From contig DNQP01000019.1 in NCBI GenBank assembly GCA_003500955.1, positions 1-10,820 of the forward strand: a stretch of DNA of 10,820 bases, read 5' to 3'. Below, in pieces: positions 1-5,761 of the stretch. Each line of letters starts with the position of its first letter. Positions within the stretch are counted from its first letter, which is position 1. The notes below the pieces were generated by a model that saw only the letters and a program-made list of their open reading frames with translations, ran no database searches and was not told the origin of the DNA. The DNA comes from Curvibacter sp. GTDB taxonomy: Bacteria > Pseudomonadota > Gammaproteobacteria > Burkholderiales > Burkholderiaceae_C. Made by a program: the position numbers and the translations under genes.

Positions 1-1
1 G

Positions 2-1312
2 GTGCTGGGCGCCATCACAGGCGGCCCTTTCCAGAATGGCGAGGCATTGCGGGTTGGTGGCGTCACGAAGGCCACGGCTACCTCGGCCTCTTCTGCCATC
101 AAGCGAGCGCCTGGCGGCCGGGTCGAGTACGTGGTCACGGATTTCAGCGGCGCCCTGACCTCCAAGCGAGCCTATGGGGCGGACGGCGCAAACCTGGCCT
201 TCGAGTTTGACGGCACGAACTATGTGCCGATCCGCACTGGCATGGCGGTTGACACGCCCAAGCACATCGCCGAGCACCGCAACCACCTGTTCCTGGCCTT
301 CGCCGGCAGCCTGCAGTACAGCGGCATCGGAGCGCCGTACAGCTACACCCTGCTGACGGGAGCCAACGAGATCGCGCTGGGCGACACCATCACCGGCCTG
401 CTGCCGCAGGCTGGCTCAAGCGCTGGCGCCGCGCTGGCCGTCTTCACGCGCGGCAAGACATCGATCCTGTACGGCTCGAGCAGCGCAAATTTCAGCTTGG
501 TGCCGTCGAACGACGACATCGGCTACACGGCCTACACCATGCAGCGCGTGGGAAACGATACCTACGGCATGACGCCGCGCGGCATTCAGGCGCTGAGCAC
601 GACCCTCAACTACGGAAACTTCACCTTCGGATCGGTCTCTTTCCTGCTGCAGTCCCTGGTGAATCTCAAGGCCGGCATGGCCGTGGCGTCGACCACGCTC
701 AAGGCCAAAAACCAGTTCAGGATCTACTTCAACGACGGCACGGCATTCGTGGTGGGCCTGACCGGCAACAAGGTCAACGGCATCCTGCCGCTCAGCTATG
801 GCGCCCCCGTGGAGTGCATCACAACCGATGAGCTCAGCACGGGCGAGGAGGTCACCTACTTCGGCAGTGACGACGGCTTTGTGTACCGCGACAGCATCGG
901 TACCAGTTTCGACGGCAACCAGATCGAGTCCTGGATTCGGCCCGTGTTCAACAACCTGCAGTCGCCGCTGGTGCGCAAGCAGTTCCGCAGCGCGGCCTTT
1001 GAGGTGAAGTGCGACGGATTCGCCAGGGTCAACATCACCTATGACCTGGGCTACGCAACACCAGCAGTAGAGCCAGCTGCCACCCAGCTGGACCAGGACC
1101 TGCTGGGCGCCGGCGGTTATTGGGATCAGTTCACTTGGGACGAATTCAACTGGGACTCGCCTGTCGTGAACGAGACACGCATCTCCATCGACGGCACCGA
1201 GAAAAACATCAGCTTCCTGTTCTACAGCAAGAGAGCACAGGACGACAGCCACACGGTTCAGGGCGTCAACCTGCTCTACACACCGCGGCGATTGCAGCGC
1301 AGCGGTAGCTAA
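2..1312 (+). CDS. Phage tail protein, 3' part (5' end outside window)
   Basis: The frame is open from the window edge to a TAA at 1310-1312 and gives 436 residues. The GTG at base 2 has no room for a ribosome site and the first residues (a 'TGGPFQNGEALRVGG'-like beta turn) look internal, so I treat it as a fragment of a longer protein. It is beta-rich with repeated short strands and a Trp/Asp-rich stretch near residues 375-390 (WDQFTWDEFNWDS), followed by 'SHTVQGVNLLYTPRRLQR' at the C-terminus. By recall that ending recurs in a podovirus tail or stopper protein encoded just before the fibre; I cannot name the family with certainty. No signal peptide or membrane segment is seen. A terminator lies 5 bases after the stop, so this gene closes an upstream transcription unit. 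Its position next to the fibre gene supports a role in the distal tail, which is inference. Confidence 0.8.
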   Translation: MLGAITGGPFQNGEALRVGGVTKATATSASSAIKRAPGGRVEYVVTDFSGALTSKRAYGADGANLAFEFDGTNYVPIRTGMAVDTPKHIAEHRNHLFLAFAGSLQYSGIGAPYSYTLLTGANEIALGDTITGLLPQAGSSAGAALAVFTRGKTSILYGSSSANFSLVPSNDDIGYTAYTMQRVGNDTYGMTPRGIQALSTTLNYGNFTFGSVSFLLQSLVNLKAGMAVASTTLKAKNQFRIYFNDGTAFVVGLTGNKVNGILPLSYGAPVECITTDELSTGEEVTYFGSDDGFVYRDSIGTSFDGNQIESWIRPVFNNLQSPLVRKQFRSAAFEVKCDGFARVNITYDLGYATPAVEPAATQLDQDLLGAGGYWDQFTWDEFNWDSPVVNETRISIDGTEKNISFLFYSKRAQDDSHTVQGVNLLYTPRRLQRSGS

Positions 1313-1317
1313 CACAC

Positions 1318-1343
1318 AAAGGCCTGCCCAGTGCAGGCCTTTT
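1318..1343 (+). terminator. Intrinsic (Rho-independent) terminator
   Basis: A perfect 10-bp inverted repeat, AAAGGCCTGC (1318-1327) and GCAGGCCTTT (1333-1342), encloses the 5-base loop CCAGT. A T at 1343 extends the run to TTTT, then GCATTT. The stem starts 5 bases after the stop of the upstream tail gene and ends 16 bases before the fibre start. The stem is GC-rich at its base and the T run is short, so it may leak into the fibre gene. No promoter is recognisable between terminator and fibre gene. Confidence 0.85.
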
Positions 1344-1350
1344 GCATTTC

Positions 1351-1354
1351 GGAG
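1351..1354 (+). promoter_or_regulatory. Ribosome binding site that fixes the fibre start
   Basis: GGAG lies 5 bases before the ATG at 1360. A TTG at 1342 would extend the frame by 6 codons, but it falls within the terminator stem and has no site of its own, so the ATG at 1360 is the better start. Confidence 0.75.
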
Positions 1355-1359
1355 CGACT

Positions 1360-2721
1360 ATGGCAAATCCGTACTACACGCCAACCGGCAACCCGCCGAA
1401 CCAGACGCGAGGCACCAGTGCGTTGGTCCGAAACGAGTTCGACAGCATCGAGGTCGGATTCGACGATGTCTACGCTGAGATCCTGGCGCTGGCTGCTGCC
1501 ATCGGTGTCGCAGTCACTGTCTCCGAAGTGCCACTTGCTTCTGCCAGCACCACCGATATCGGTAACGGCTACGGTCCGGTGCTGCTGATCACCGGTTCTA
1601 ATCCCATCAACTCATTCGGTGCCAACTACAACGGTGGCATCTTCCTGCGCTTTCAGGGATCGCTGCAGATCAACCACAGCTCCACGCTGCAATGTCCTGG
1701 TGGGATAAACATCACGACACAAGCCGATGACGCCTGCATTGCAGTTCCCATCGGTAATCCAGCCAACGGCTGGCGCATCATGGCCTACTGCCGTGTGTCG
1801 CAGGGGATCATCGACGACATCGCTGTTAAGACCTCGTCGACCTATGCTGATCCAGCGTGGCTGACGTCGCTGGCATGGTCCAAGATCACCGGCAAGCCTA
1901 CGACCCTTGCTGGCTACGGCATCACTGATGCACCGCAAAAGGATGGCACTGGCGCGACAGGCTCTTGGCCAATCAACATCACTGGCTGGGCCAAGAGTGT
2001 TGGAGCCGGCGCAGACATCGCCAGCGCTGCAACGCTGCCGCTTGCTGCCCGTACTGGAAACCTGGTTCGTGTCACAGGCACGGTGGCCACAATCGCCACA
2101 GACCTGGAGAACGGCGGGCAAGTGTGGTGCTACGCAGTTGGGGCTTGGCCGCTGACTTATCACGCCACAAATATGCCGGTGCAGGGCGGTGCCAACTATA
2201 CCTGCTCGCCGGGCGACATCATCTTCATGAGCCGTGACGGCTCTGGTGTGCTGACTGTACTGGTTCACAAGGCCGATGGCACTGGGACGCGCACGGTGAA
2301 CTTGAGTGGCAACCAGACCGTGGCTGGCGTCAAGACATTCAGTTCTGCTGCCGTGCTGCAGGCTGGAGCAACCTTCGGCAACGCAACGCTGGCCAATCTT
2401 TCAACCTCGGCCCCTCTTTTTGGTGCTCGCGCTTTTGGTGTGTTTGACGGACGAACTACCGGAACTTTCGCTCCTAGCAATAGCGGCAACGTATCGAGCA
2501 TTACTAGAAATAGTGCCGGTGACTACACGGTAACTCTCAGCACAGCAATGGGTACCACTGACTATGCTGTTATTGCCTCTGCTCGAAGTACATCTGTTCC
2601 TACTTACGCAATCTGGGAAGGCGAAGATAACACTACGACCACATTCAGAATTACAGCGAAACAGGAGGGGGCTGGTTTGGTTGATTGCGCCTATGTCGCA
2701 TTTGCCGTGTTCCGCACTTGA
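1360..2721 (+). CDS. Tail fibre protein (receptor-binding, modular)
   Basis: 453 residues from the ATG at 1360. The N-terminus (MANPYYTPTGNPPNQTRG, then 'RNEFDSIEVGFDDV') matches a tail-attachment sequence I recall from many phage fibres. Residues about 74-146 and 234-307 look like two diverged copies of one beta module with 'TG...I....GG...G...H...GG.N.T....D'. Between them, near residues 173-190, is the fibre repeat 'ITGKPTTLAGYGITDA'. Near 316-330 is 'GNQTVAGVKTFSS', typical of trimeric fibre shafts. From about residue 349 the C-terminal domain carries 'GNVSSITRNSAGDYTV' and 'AMGTTDYAVIASA', a fibre-tip motif seen in unrelated phages. Hand counting gives about 49% GC over 2461-2700, well below the ejection-protein genes, as expected for an exchanged receptor-binding tip. 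No chaperone or lyase domain is visible. The role as fibre is firm; the receptor is unknown. Confidence 0.92.
   Translation: MANPYYTPTGNPPNQTRGTSALVRNEFDSIEVGFDDVYAEILALAAAIGVAVTVSEVPLASASTTDIGNGYGPVLLITGSNPINSFGANYNGGIFLRFQGSLQINHSSTLQCPGGINITTQADDACIAVPIGNPANGWRIMAYCRVSQGIIDDIAVKTSSTYADPAWLTSLAWSKITGKPTTLAGYGITDAPQKDGTGATGSWPINITGWAKSVGAGADIASAATLPLAARTGNLVRVTGTVATIATDLENGGQVWCYAVGAWPLTYHATNMPVQGGANYTCSPGDIIFMSRDGSGVLTVLVHKADGTGTRTVNLSGNQTVAGVKTFSSAAVLQAGATFGNATLANLSTSAPLFGARAFGVFDGRTTGTFAPSNSGNVSSITRNSAGDYTVTLSTAMGTTDYAVIASARSTSVPTYAIWEGEDNTTTTFRITAKQEGAGLVDCAYVAFAVFRT
1579..2280 (+). repeat. Two diverged copies of a fibre beta module
   Basis: Residues 74-146 (bases 1579-1797) and 234-307 (bases 2059-2280) of the fibre align by eye. 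Shared positions include the opening 'TG', a central 'NGG', a His about 25 residues before the end, 'GG-N-T' and a following Asp. Similarity is at protein level only and the DNA is not obviously repeated. It would fit an old internal duplication or two members of a common fibre module family. Confidence 0.45.
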
Positions 2722-2730
2722 GGCCACACG

Positions 2731-3174
2731 ATGAAAATCTTCAAGCGCCCAAACAACGACACCTACAAGGCTCTTGAGCCTCTGTATGAAGTTGACGTCG
2801 AGATCACGGCCGAAGAGTTGGCCCAGATCATTGCAGATCGCATCGCGGCAAACATGCCCACGAAAGCACAGCTGATTGCGGCCACTCATGTGAAGGCCAA
2901 GACCATGCTGCTGCAGATCCTGCCGCTGCTGGACTCCCTGCAGGTCGATGCATTGACGACGGGTGAGACGGTGCTGTGGCAGGCCCAGCAGACGCCTCTC
3001 TCCGAAGTGATCAGGCAACTCAAGGCCGGCCTGCGCGATGTGGCGGACATGGACCTCTCCAGCTACGAGACCGCAGAGGAAATGGAAGAGGCGATCCAGA
3101 CCGCCTACTTCGCGCTGGCGATTCAGGCCCCGGCACAGGTCAAGTCCGCATTCGCTGCGCTGGTGCCCAAGTGA
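2731..3174 (+). CDS. Unrecognised 147-aa protein next to the tail fibre
   Basis: ATG at 2731 with GAGG at 2720-2723, which overlaps the fibre's TGA, so translation is probably coupled to the fibre. The protein is mostly helical and acidic, with 'EITAEELAQIIADRI' near residues 25-39 and a C-terminal Ala-rich helix (AIQAPAQVKSAFAALVP). There is no signal peptide, membrane segment or recognisable catalytic motif. Genes directly behind a fibre often encode fibre-assembly chaperones, and that is one reading, but I see no motif of the known chaperone families. I do not recognise the family. Base composition is intermediate between the fibre tip and the high-GC genes downstream. Confidence 0.8.
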   Translation: MKIFKRPNNDTYKALEPLYEVDVEITAEELAQIIADRIAANMPTKAQLIAATHVKAKTMLLQILPLLDSLQVDALTTGETVLWQAQQTPLSEVIRQLKAGLRDVADMDLSSYETAEEMEEAIQTAYFALAIQAPAQVKSAFAALVPK

Positions 3175-3183
3175 GGTAAGAAG

Positions 3184-3663
3184 ATGAAGAACGTCGCCAA
3201 CATTGCCTTGATCGCCCTGGCGTGGCTCGTGGCCATCGCATCCTTCTACGCACTCTGGAACTGGCCGCTGTGGTGGCTGCTGGGCGCTGCGGTGCTGTTC
3301 ACCGCGACCTCGATCCTCTTCGGCAAGCTGATGAACCTGCGATACGTGATCTACCTCATGCGCCAGAACCCGGCCGGCCCGCAGGATCTGCCCAGAGGCC
3401 CGCGCTACTTCGCAGCGGTGCTGCTGGCTGTGGGCTACGTCTTCGACTACCTGCTCAATGCCGCGGTGTTCACCGTGATTCTGTTCATCCCACCCATGGA
3501 ATTGACCGTGACCGACCGGCTCAACGCCTACGGACGGGAAGACAGCTGGGCGGGGAGGGTGTCACGGTATTTCGCCCGTGACTGGATCAACCCGGAGGAC
3601 CACACGGCCAACGCCGAGGGGACGCCACACGTCGACATCGGAGAGGAGCCGAGCAATGTCTGA
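3184..3663 (+). CDS. Inner-membrane protein, first gene of the lysis block
   Basis: 159 residues. The ATG at 3184 follows GAGG at 3173-3176, which overlaps the previous stop. Three hydrophobic segments are visible, at about residues 5-24, 28-45 and 78-101, followed by a polar C-terminal tail of about 55 residues with 'VTDRLNAYGREDSW' and 'RVSRYFARDWINP'. By recall that tail resembles a phage membrane-protein family with 'RL.RY....GWR' and 'NP.D', usually of unknown function. It could be a holin or a lysis regulator, because three TM segments and position fit, but class I holins are normally shorter and lack this long tail. It overlaps the next gene by 8 bases (3656-3663), indicating coupled translation. 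Confidence 0.82.
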   Translation: MKNVANIALIALAWLVAIASFYALWNWPLWWLLGAAVLFTATSILFGKLMNLRYVIYLMRQNPAGPQDLPRGPRYFAAVLLAVGYVFDYLLNAAVFTVILFIPPMELTVTDRLNAYGREDSWAGRVSRYFARDWINPEDHTANAEGTPHVDIGEEPSNV

Positions 3664-3889
3664 GACCCAACTGATCGCGATTTCTGGTGCCGTACTGGCG
3701 GCCATGTTTGGCCTGCTGACGGCGATTCTCGGGTGGATCGGCTCGAAGATGTACGCCAAGATGGAGGAGATCTCCAAGACCATGCACGACATTGCCGGCG
3801 ATCTGCATGAGCGCATCAACGGCATCGACCGCCGCGTCACCGTGGTGGAGACGGTCCAGCGCAGCTGTCACAGGGAAGGCGGGACATGA
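3656..3889 (+). CDS. Small one-TM coiled-coil phage membrane protein
   Basis: 77 residues from the ATG at 3656, chosen because AGGAG (3644-3648) sits 7 bases upstream and the overlap with the previous gene is short. An earlier start at 3578 in the same frame lacks such support. Residues 6-28 form one membrane segment. Residues 31-68 are an amphipathic, coiled-coil-prone helix with 'DLHERINGIDRRVTVVE'. Many phages carry a similar one-TM plus 'DRRV..VE' protein beside the holin; its role is not settled, with holin partner, antiholin or spanin-like linker all possible. It overlaps the next gene through ATGA at 3886-3889. Confidence 0.8.
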   Translation: MSETQLIAISGAVLAAMFGLLTAILGWIGSKMYAKMEEISKTMHDIAGDLHERINGIDRRVTVVETVQRSCHREGGT

Positions 3890-4110
3890 AGCTGCCGGCC
3901 AAGGTCCGGGGATCGGCCAGGTCGCGCACGGTCTGGTTCAACAGCGTGGCAGGAACCCTGCTGGTCGCTCTTCCTGAAATGGCCGAGGCCCTCCCCGCTT
4001 TGCGCGAGTTCATCGGCCCCGAGGTCTACCGCTGGCTGATCGTTGTCGTCGTCGTCGGCAACATCTGGTTGCGTGCCATCACGACGAAATCCCTGGAGGA
4101 CAAGTCATGA
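3886..4110 (+). CDS. Putative holin
   Basis: 74 residues. The ATG at 3886 has AAGG at 3876-3879 and overlaps the previous stop as ATGA. The pattern is 'SARSRTVWFNSVAGTLLVALPEM' (residues about 10-32), a middle stretch 'LREFIGPEVYRW', and a hydrophobic C-terminal segment (about 48-63, five consecutive Val) ending 'NIWLRAITTK'. By recall, 'S.T..FN...' at the front and 'N..LR..T.K' at the end mark a widespread small phage protein family annotated as holin. It has one clear and one weaker membrane segment. It sits two genes before the endolysin, which supports the role of timing and forming inner-membrane lesions. Which of the three membrane proteins in this block is the true holin cannot be decided from sequence alone. 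Confidence 0.75.
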   Translation: MKLPAKVRGSARSRTVWFNSVAGTLLVALPEMAEALPALREFIGPEVYRWLIVVVVVGNIWLRAITTKSLEDKS

Positions 4111-4364
4111 AGCGCACCATCATCTACTGCGCGGCCATCGCCGCCTGCCTTCCCGCACTGGCCGACAACTGGACCATCGACCAGAAAACCCGGGACGATT
4201 GCGCCAAGGAAGGCGGCTGTGTCCTGACCATCCCGGACGGCCACCTCATCAAGCTCAAGGACATCAACCAGGCCATCGACCAGATCGCCCAGCAGGCATT
4301 CGAGGCTGGTGCCATGCATGGGTTGGCGGCCGGCAAGCAGACCTGCGGGCGCAAGGACATCTGA
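4107..4364 (+). CDS. Small exported protein between holin and endolysin
   Basis: 85 residues. The ATG at 4107 follows a strong GGAGGA (4095-4100) and overlaps the previous stop as ATGA. The N-terminus (MKRTIIYCAAIAACLPALADN) is a short signal peptide with two readings: cleavage by signal peptidase I after 'ALA' at residue 19, or a lipobox 'IAAC' giving a lipoprotein at Cys14. The mature part has 'DDCAKEGGCVL', a helix 'INQAIDQIAQQAFEAGAMHG' and a further Cys near the end. I recall similar small Cys-containing proteins in other phage lysis regions, without a known role. It is not an obvious spanin because it is not proline-rich. It shares base A4364 with the endolysin gene (TGATG). Confidence 0.75.
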   Translation: MKRTIIYCAAIAACLPALADNWTIDQKTRDDCAKEGGCVLTIPDGHLIKLKDINQAIDQIAQQAFEAGAMHGLAAGKQTCGRKDI

Positions 4365-4828
4365 TGATCACCTCCGCCCAGTACTTTGGCCCCTACGCCG
4401 AGCACCCCGATGCAACGGCCGAGCGTCGCTACCACGCCACGGCTTTGCTGGATGTGGTGAATGACCTGCTGGAGGTGGCCAAGGCCGATGGCTGCGAGTT
4501 CCCCGAGAACCCGAGCACCAAGAGCGTGATCGCCGGTTCTCGCAATGGTGGATGCCGGCCGCAGGACAGCAGGGTAGGAGCCGGCAACAGCAAGCACAAG
4601 GAAGGGCGGGCAGTGGACATCTACGACCCGCGCCGCCAGTTCGCCAGCTGGTGCATGGCCCACCCCGAGGAACTCAAGAAGCGCGGCATCCACATGGAGG
4701 ACCCGCGCTGGACCCCGACCTGGGTGCACCTGCAGGACGTGCCGCCCGGCAGCGGGAAGCTGGTCTACATCCCCAGCACGGCCCCGGCCCTGGCCGCAGC
4801 GCCGTCCCAGTGGGAGACGCTGGCATGA
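4364..4828 (+). CDS. Endolysin, M15-type peptidase
   Basis: 154 residues from the ATG at 4364 (AAGGA at 4353-4357, TGATG overlap with the previous stop). The frame is open further upstream, to 4043, but only through the two preceding genes. The signature is 'SKHKEGRAVDIYDP': His78 and Asp85 have the H-x6-D zinc spacing of M15 D,D-carboxypeptidase-like enzymes. Glu112 and His122 (in 'WVHLQD') supply the expected later catalytic and zinc residues. Such enzymes cut peptide bonds in the peptidoglycan stem or cross-link. There is no signal peptide or signal-arrest-release segment, so the enzyme is cytoplasmic until a holin opens the membrane. It ends with an Ala/Pro-rich tail and no separate cell-wall-binding domain. 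It overlaps the Rz-like gene through ATGA at 4825-4828. Confidence 0.9.
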   Translation: MITSAQYFGPYAEHPDATAERRYHATALLDVVNDLLEVAKADGCEFPENPSTKSVIAGSRNGGCRPQDSRVGAGNSKHKEGRAVDIYDPRRQFASWCMAHPEELKKRGIHMEDPRWTPTWVHLQDVPPGSGKLVYIPSTAPALAAAPSQWETLA

Positions 4829-5175
4829 CAGCCCGCGTCCTGGCCATCCTGCTGGCGGTGAGCGTGGGCCTGAACATGCTGGCGGGCTGGGCCTACCTGG
4901 GGCAACGCGACAAGACCACCGTCGCCCAGACCGAGCAGCGCCAGACCGTGGCCGTGGCCACGAAGTGCAGCGAAGGCACCGAGAAGCTGGCGAAGGCGGC
5001 ACGCCAGCGCGAGGCCGATGCCAAGCCCCTGCGCCAGGCCGCGGCCGACAAGAACCGCGAGCACCAGGCCAATGCCCAGCGAATCATGAGCACGCCGCCG
5101 GCCGTGCCAGGCGATGCCTGCGCCAGCGCACAGGTGGAGCTGGATACGTGGTGGGCGGGGAGGGTGAAGCCGTGA
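4825..5175 (+). CDS. Rz-like inner-membrane spanin (i-spanin)
   Basis: 116 residues. The ATG at 4825 has GGGAG at 4812-4816 and overlaps the endolysin stop. Residues 4-25 are one N-terminal membrane anchor, followed by a charged Ala/Gln/Lys-rich coiled coil (about 32-90) that would lie in the periplasm. The last part, 'GDACASAQVELDTWWAGR', is short and not proline-rich. The topology (anchor, coil, short tail), the size and the position directly behind the endolysin match Rz i-spanins, which join an outer-membrane partner to disrupt the outer membrane in the last step of lysis. I checked both other + frames inside the gene for an embedded Rz1 and found no signal peptide or lipobox. Confidence 0.8.
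   Translation: MTARVLAILLAVSVGLNMLAGWAYLGQRDKTTVAQTEQRQTVAVATKCSEGTEKLAKAARQREADAKPLRQAAADKNREHQANAQRIMSTPPAVPGDACASAQVELDTWWAGRVKP
5157..5164 (+). promoter_or_regulatory. Ribosome binding site for the GTG start at 5172
   Basis: GGGGAGGG ends 7 bases before the GTG at 5172. It lies within the end of the Rz-like gene. This decides a GTG start for a frame that is open much further upstream (to 4965) without other start support. Confidence 0.75.
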
Positions 5176-5471
5176 AGCTCAGGCCCTATCCGGTTTCTTT
5201 GAACGGCAACACCCTGGAGCCAGATCAATTCGGTTTCACCGTGGACCGATCTGGTGAGCCGATCGCTATCCAGTTCCGTTGCCGTGGCCCGAACCAGCCG
5301 CCCAACAGCAGGCAGTGCTGCGTTGACATCGTGCGCGGCAAGCCTGATGGCTACAAGCACGGCTGGGATGGAAACCCAGAGGAGCCGACGATCACACCCA
5401 GTATCGGCTGCGACAACGCGCCGCGCTGCGGTTGGCATGGGCACATCATCAAGGGTGATATCACGCCATGA
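5172..5471 (+). CDS. DUF6527-like small Cys/His protein
   Basis: 99 residues from the GTG at 5172, which overlaps the Rz-like stop as GTGA. The order of conserved-looking residues is 'FRC' (Cys37), Cys49-Cys50, Trp65, 'TITPSIGC' (residues 73-80), then 'CGWHGHIIKGDI' (Cys86, His89, His91). By recall this fits the DUF6527 pattern: F-x-C near the start, a central Trp, T-x-x-PSI, then C-x2-H-x-x-I-x-x-G. The Cys and His residues could bind a metal. DUF6527 proteins occur in phages and also in bacterial operons related to ubiquitin-like conjugation, but the phage role is unknown to me, and nothing here shows a lysis function beyond position. There is no membrane segment or signal peptide. It overlaps the next gene by ATGA at 5468-5471. 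Confidence 0.8.
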   Translation: MKLRPYPVSLNGNTLEPDQFGFTVDRSGEPIAIQFRCRGPNQPPNSRQCCVDIVRGKPDGYKHGWDGNPEEPTITPSIGCDNAPRCGWHGHIIKGDITP

Positions 5472-5752
5472 TCACCGCCATCGTCCTGGCCGTTGCCGCC
5501 TTCTTCGCTGGCCAGCAGCTCGCCCCGGTCGAGGTGCGCAACGTCCCTGTGCCGGTCCATGTGCCGGTGCCTGTCGAGTGCCGCGAACCCGTGCCGGATC
5601 GCCCAGCCATGCCCACCGATCTGTTCGCAGCCAAGCCCACAGTGGACCAGCTGGCCGTGGCCCGCGCGGCAGAGATCGAGATCCGCGAGGGCTATGAGAT
5701 CCAGCTGCGGGGTGCTCTTGAGCGCTGCACAGCCCCGATCAAATCCGAGTAG
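5468..5752 (+). CDS. Pro/Val-rich membrane-anchored protein, possible o-spanin
   Basis: 94 residues. The ATG at 5468 overlaps the previous stop; AAGGGTGA (5451-5458) lies 9 bases upstream. Residues 3-18 are hydrophobic. Next comes a Val-Pro repeat (about 25-36, 'VPVPVHVPVPVEC'), encoded partly by repeated GTGCCGGT, then 'PDRPAMPTDL' and a helical C-terminus with 'EGYEIQLRGALERC'. Proline-rich periplasmic domains are typical of outer-membrane spanins, and it lies close behind the Rz-like gene. However, there is no lipobox (no Cys near the end of the hydrophobic segment), so outer-membrane anchoring as in Rz1 is not supported. By recall, similar proteins occur in other podovirus lysis regions. 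A spanin role is plausible but unproven. Confidence 0.75.
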   Translation: MITAIVLAVAAFFAGQQLAPVEVRNVPVPVHVPVPVECREPVPDRPAMPTDLFAAKPTVDQLAVARAAEIEIREGYEIQLRGALERCTAPIKSE

Positions 5753-5761
5753 GAAACACCT

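Noticed and set aside
416..1315. 299-codon open frame on the - strand
   Set aside because: Lies antisense to the tail gene, has a low-complexity Val/Ala/His/Arg composition and no ribosome site or recognisable domain; a shadow.
1342..1359. Upstream TTG start for the fibre
   Set aside because: Lies in the terminator stem and lacks a ribosome site.
2400..2721. Diversity-generating retroelement variable region at the fibre tip
   Set aside because: No C-type-lectin-like ending, no template repeat and no reverse transcriptase in the window.
4043..4363. Longer N-terminus for the endolysin
   Set aside because: The upstream part overlaps two complete genes and encodes an Arg/His/Pro-rich sequence; the ATG at 4364 has a good site and matches a family-like start.
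4965..5171. Longer N-terminus for the DUF6527-like protein
   Set aside because: The segment is the shifted frame of the Rz-like gene (Arg/Gly/Ala-rich); the GTG at 5172 has GGGGAGGG at proper distance.
4825..5175. Rz1 lipoprotein gene embedded in the Rz-like gene
   Set aside because: Neither alternative + frame contains a signal peptide with a lipobox; one has stops at 4871 and near 5087, the other is Arg-rich.
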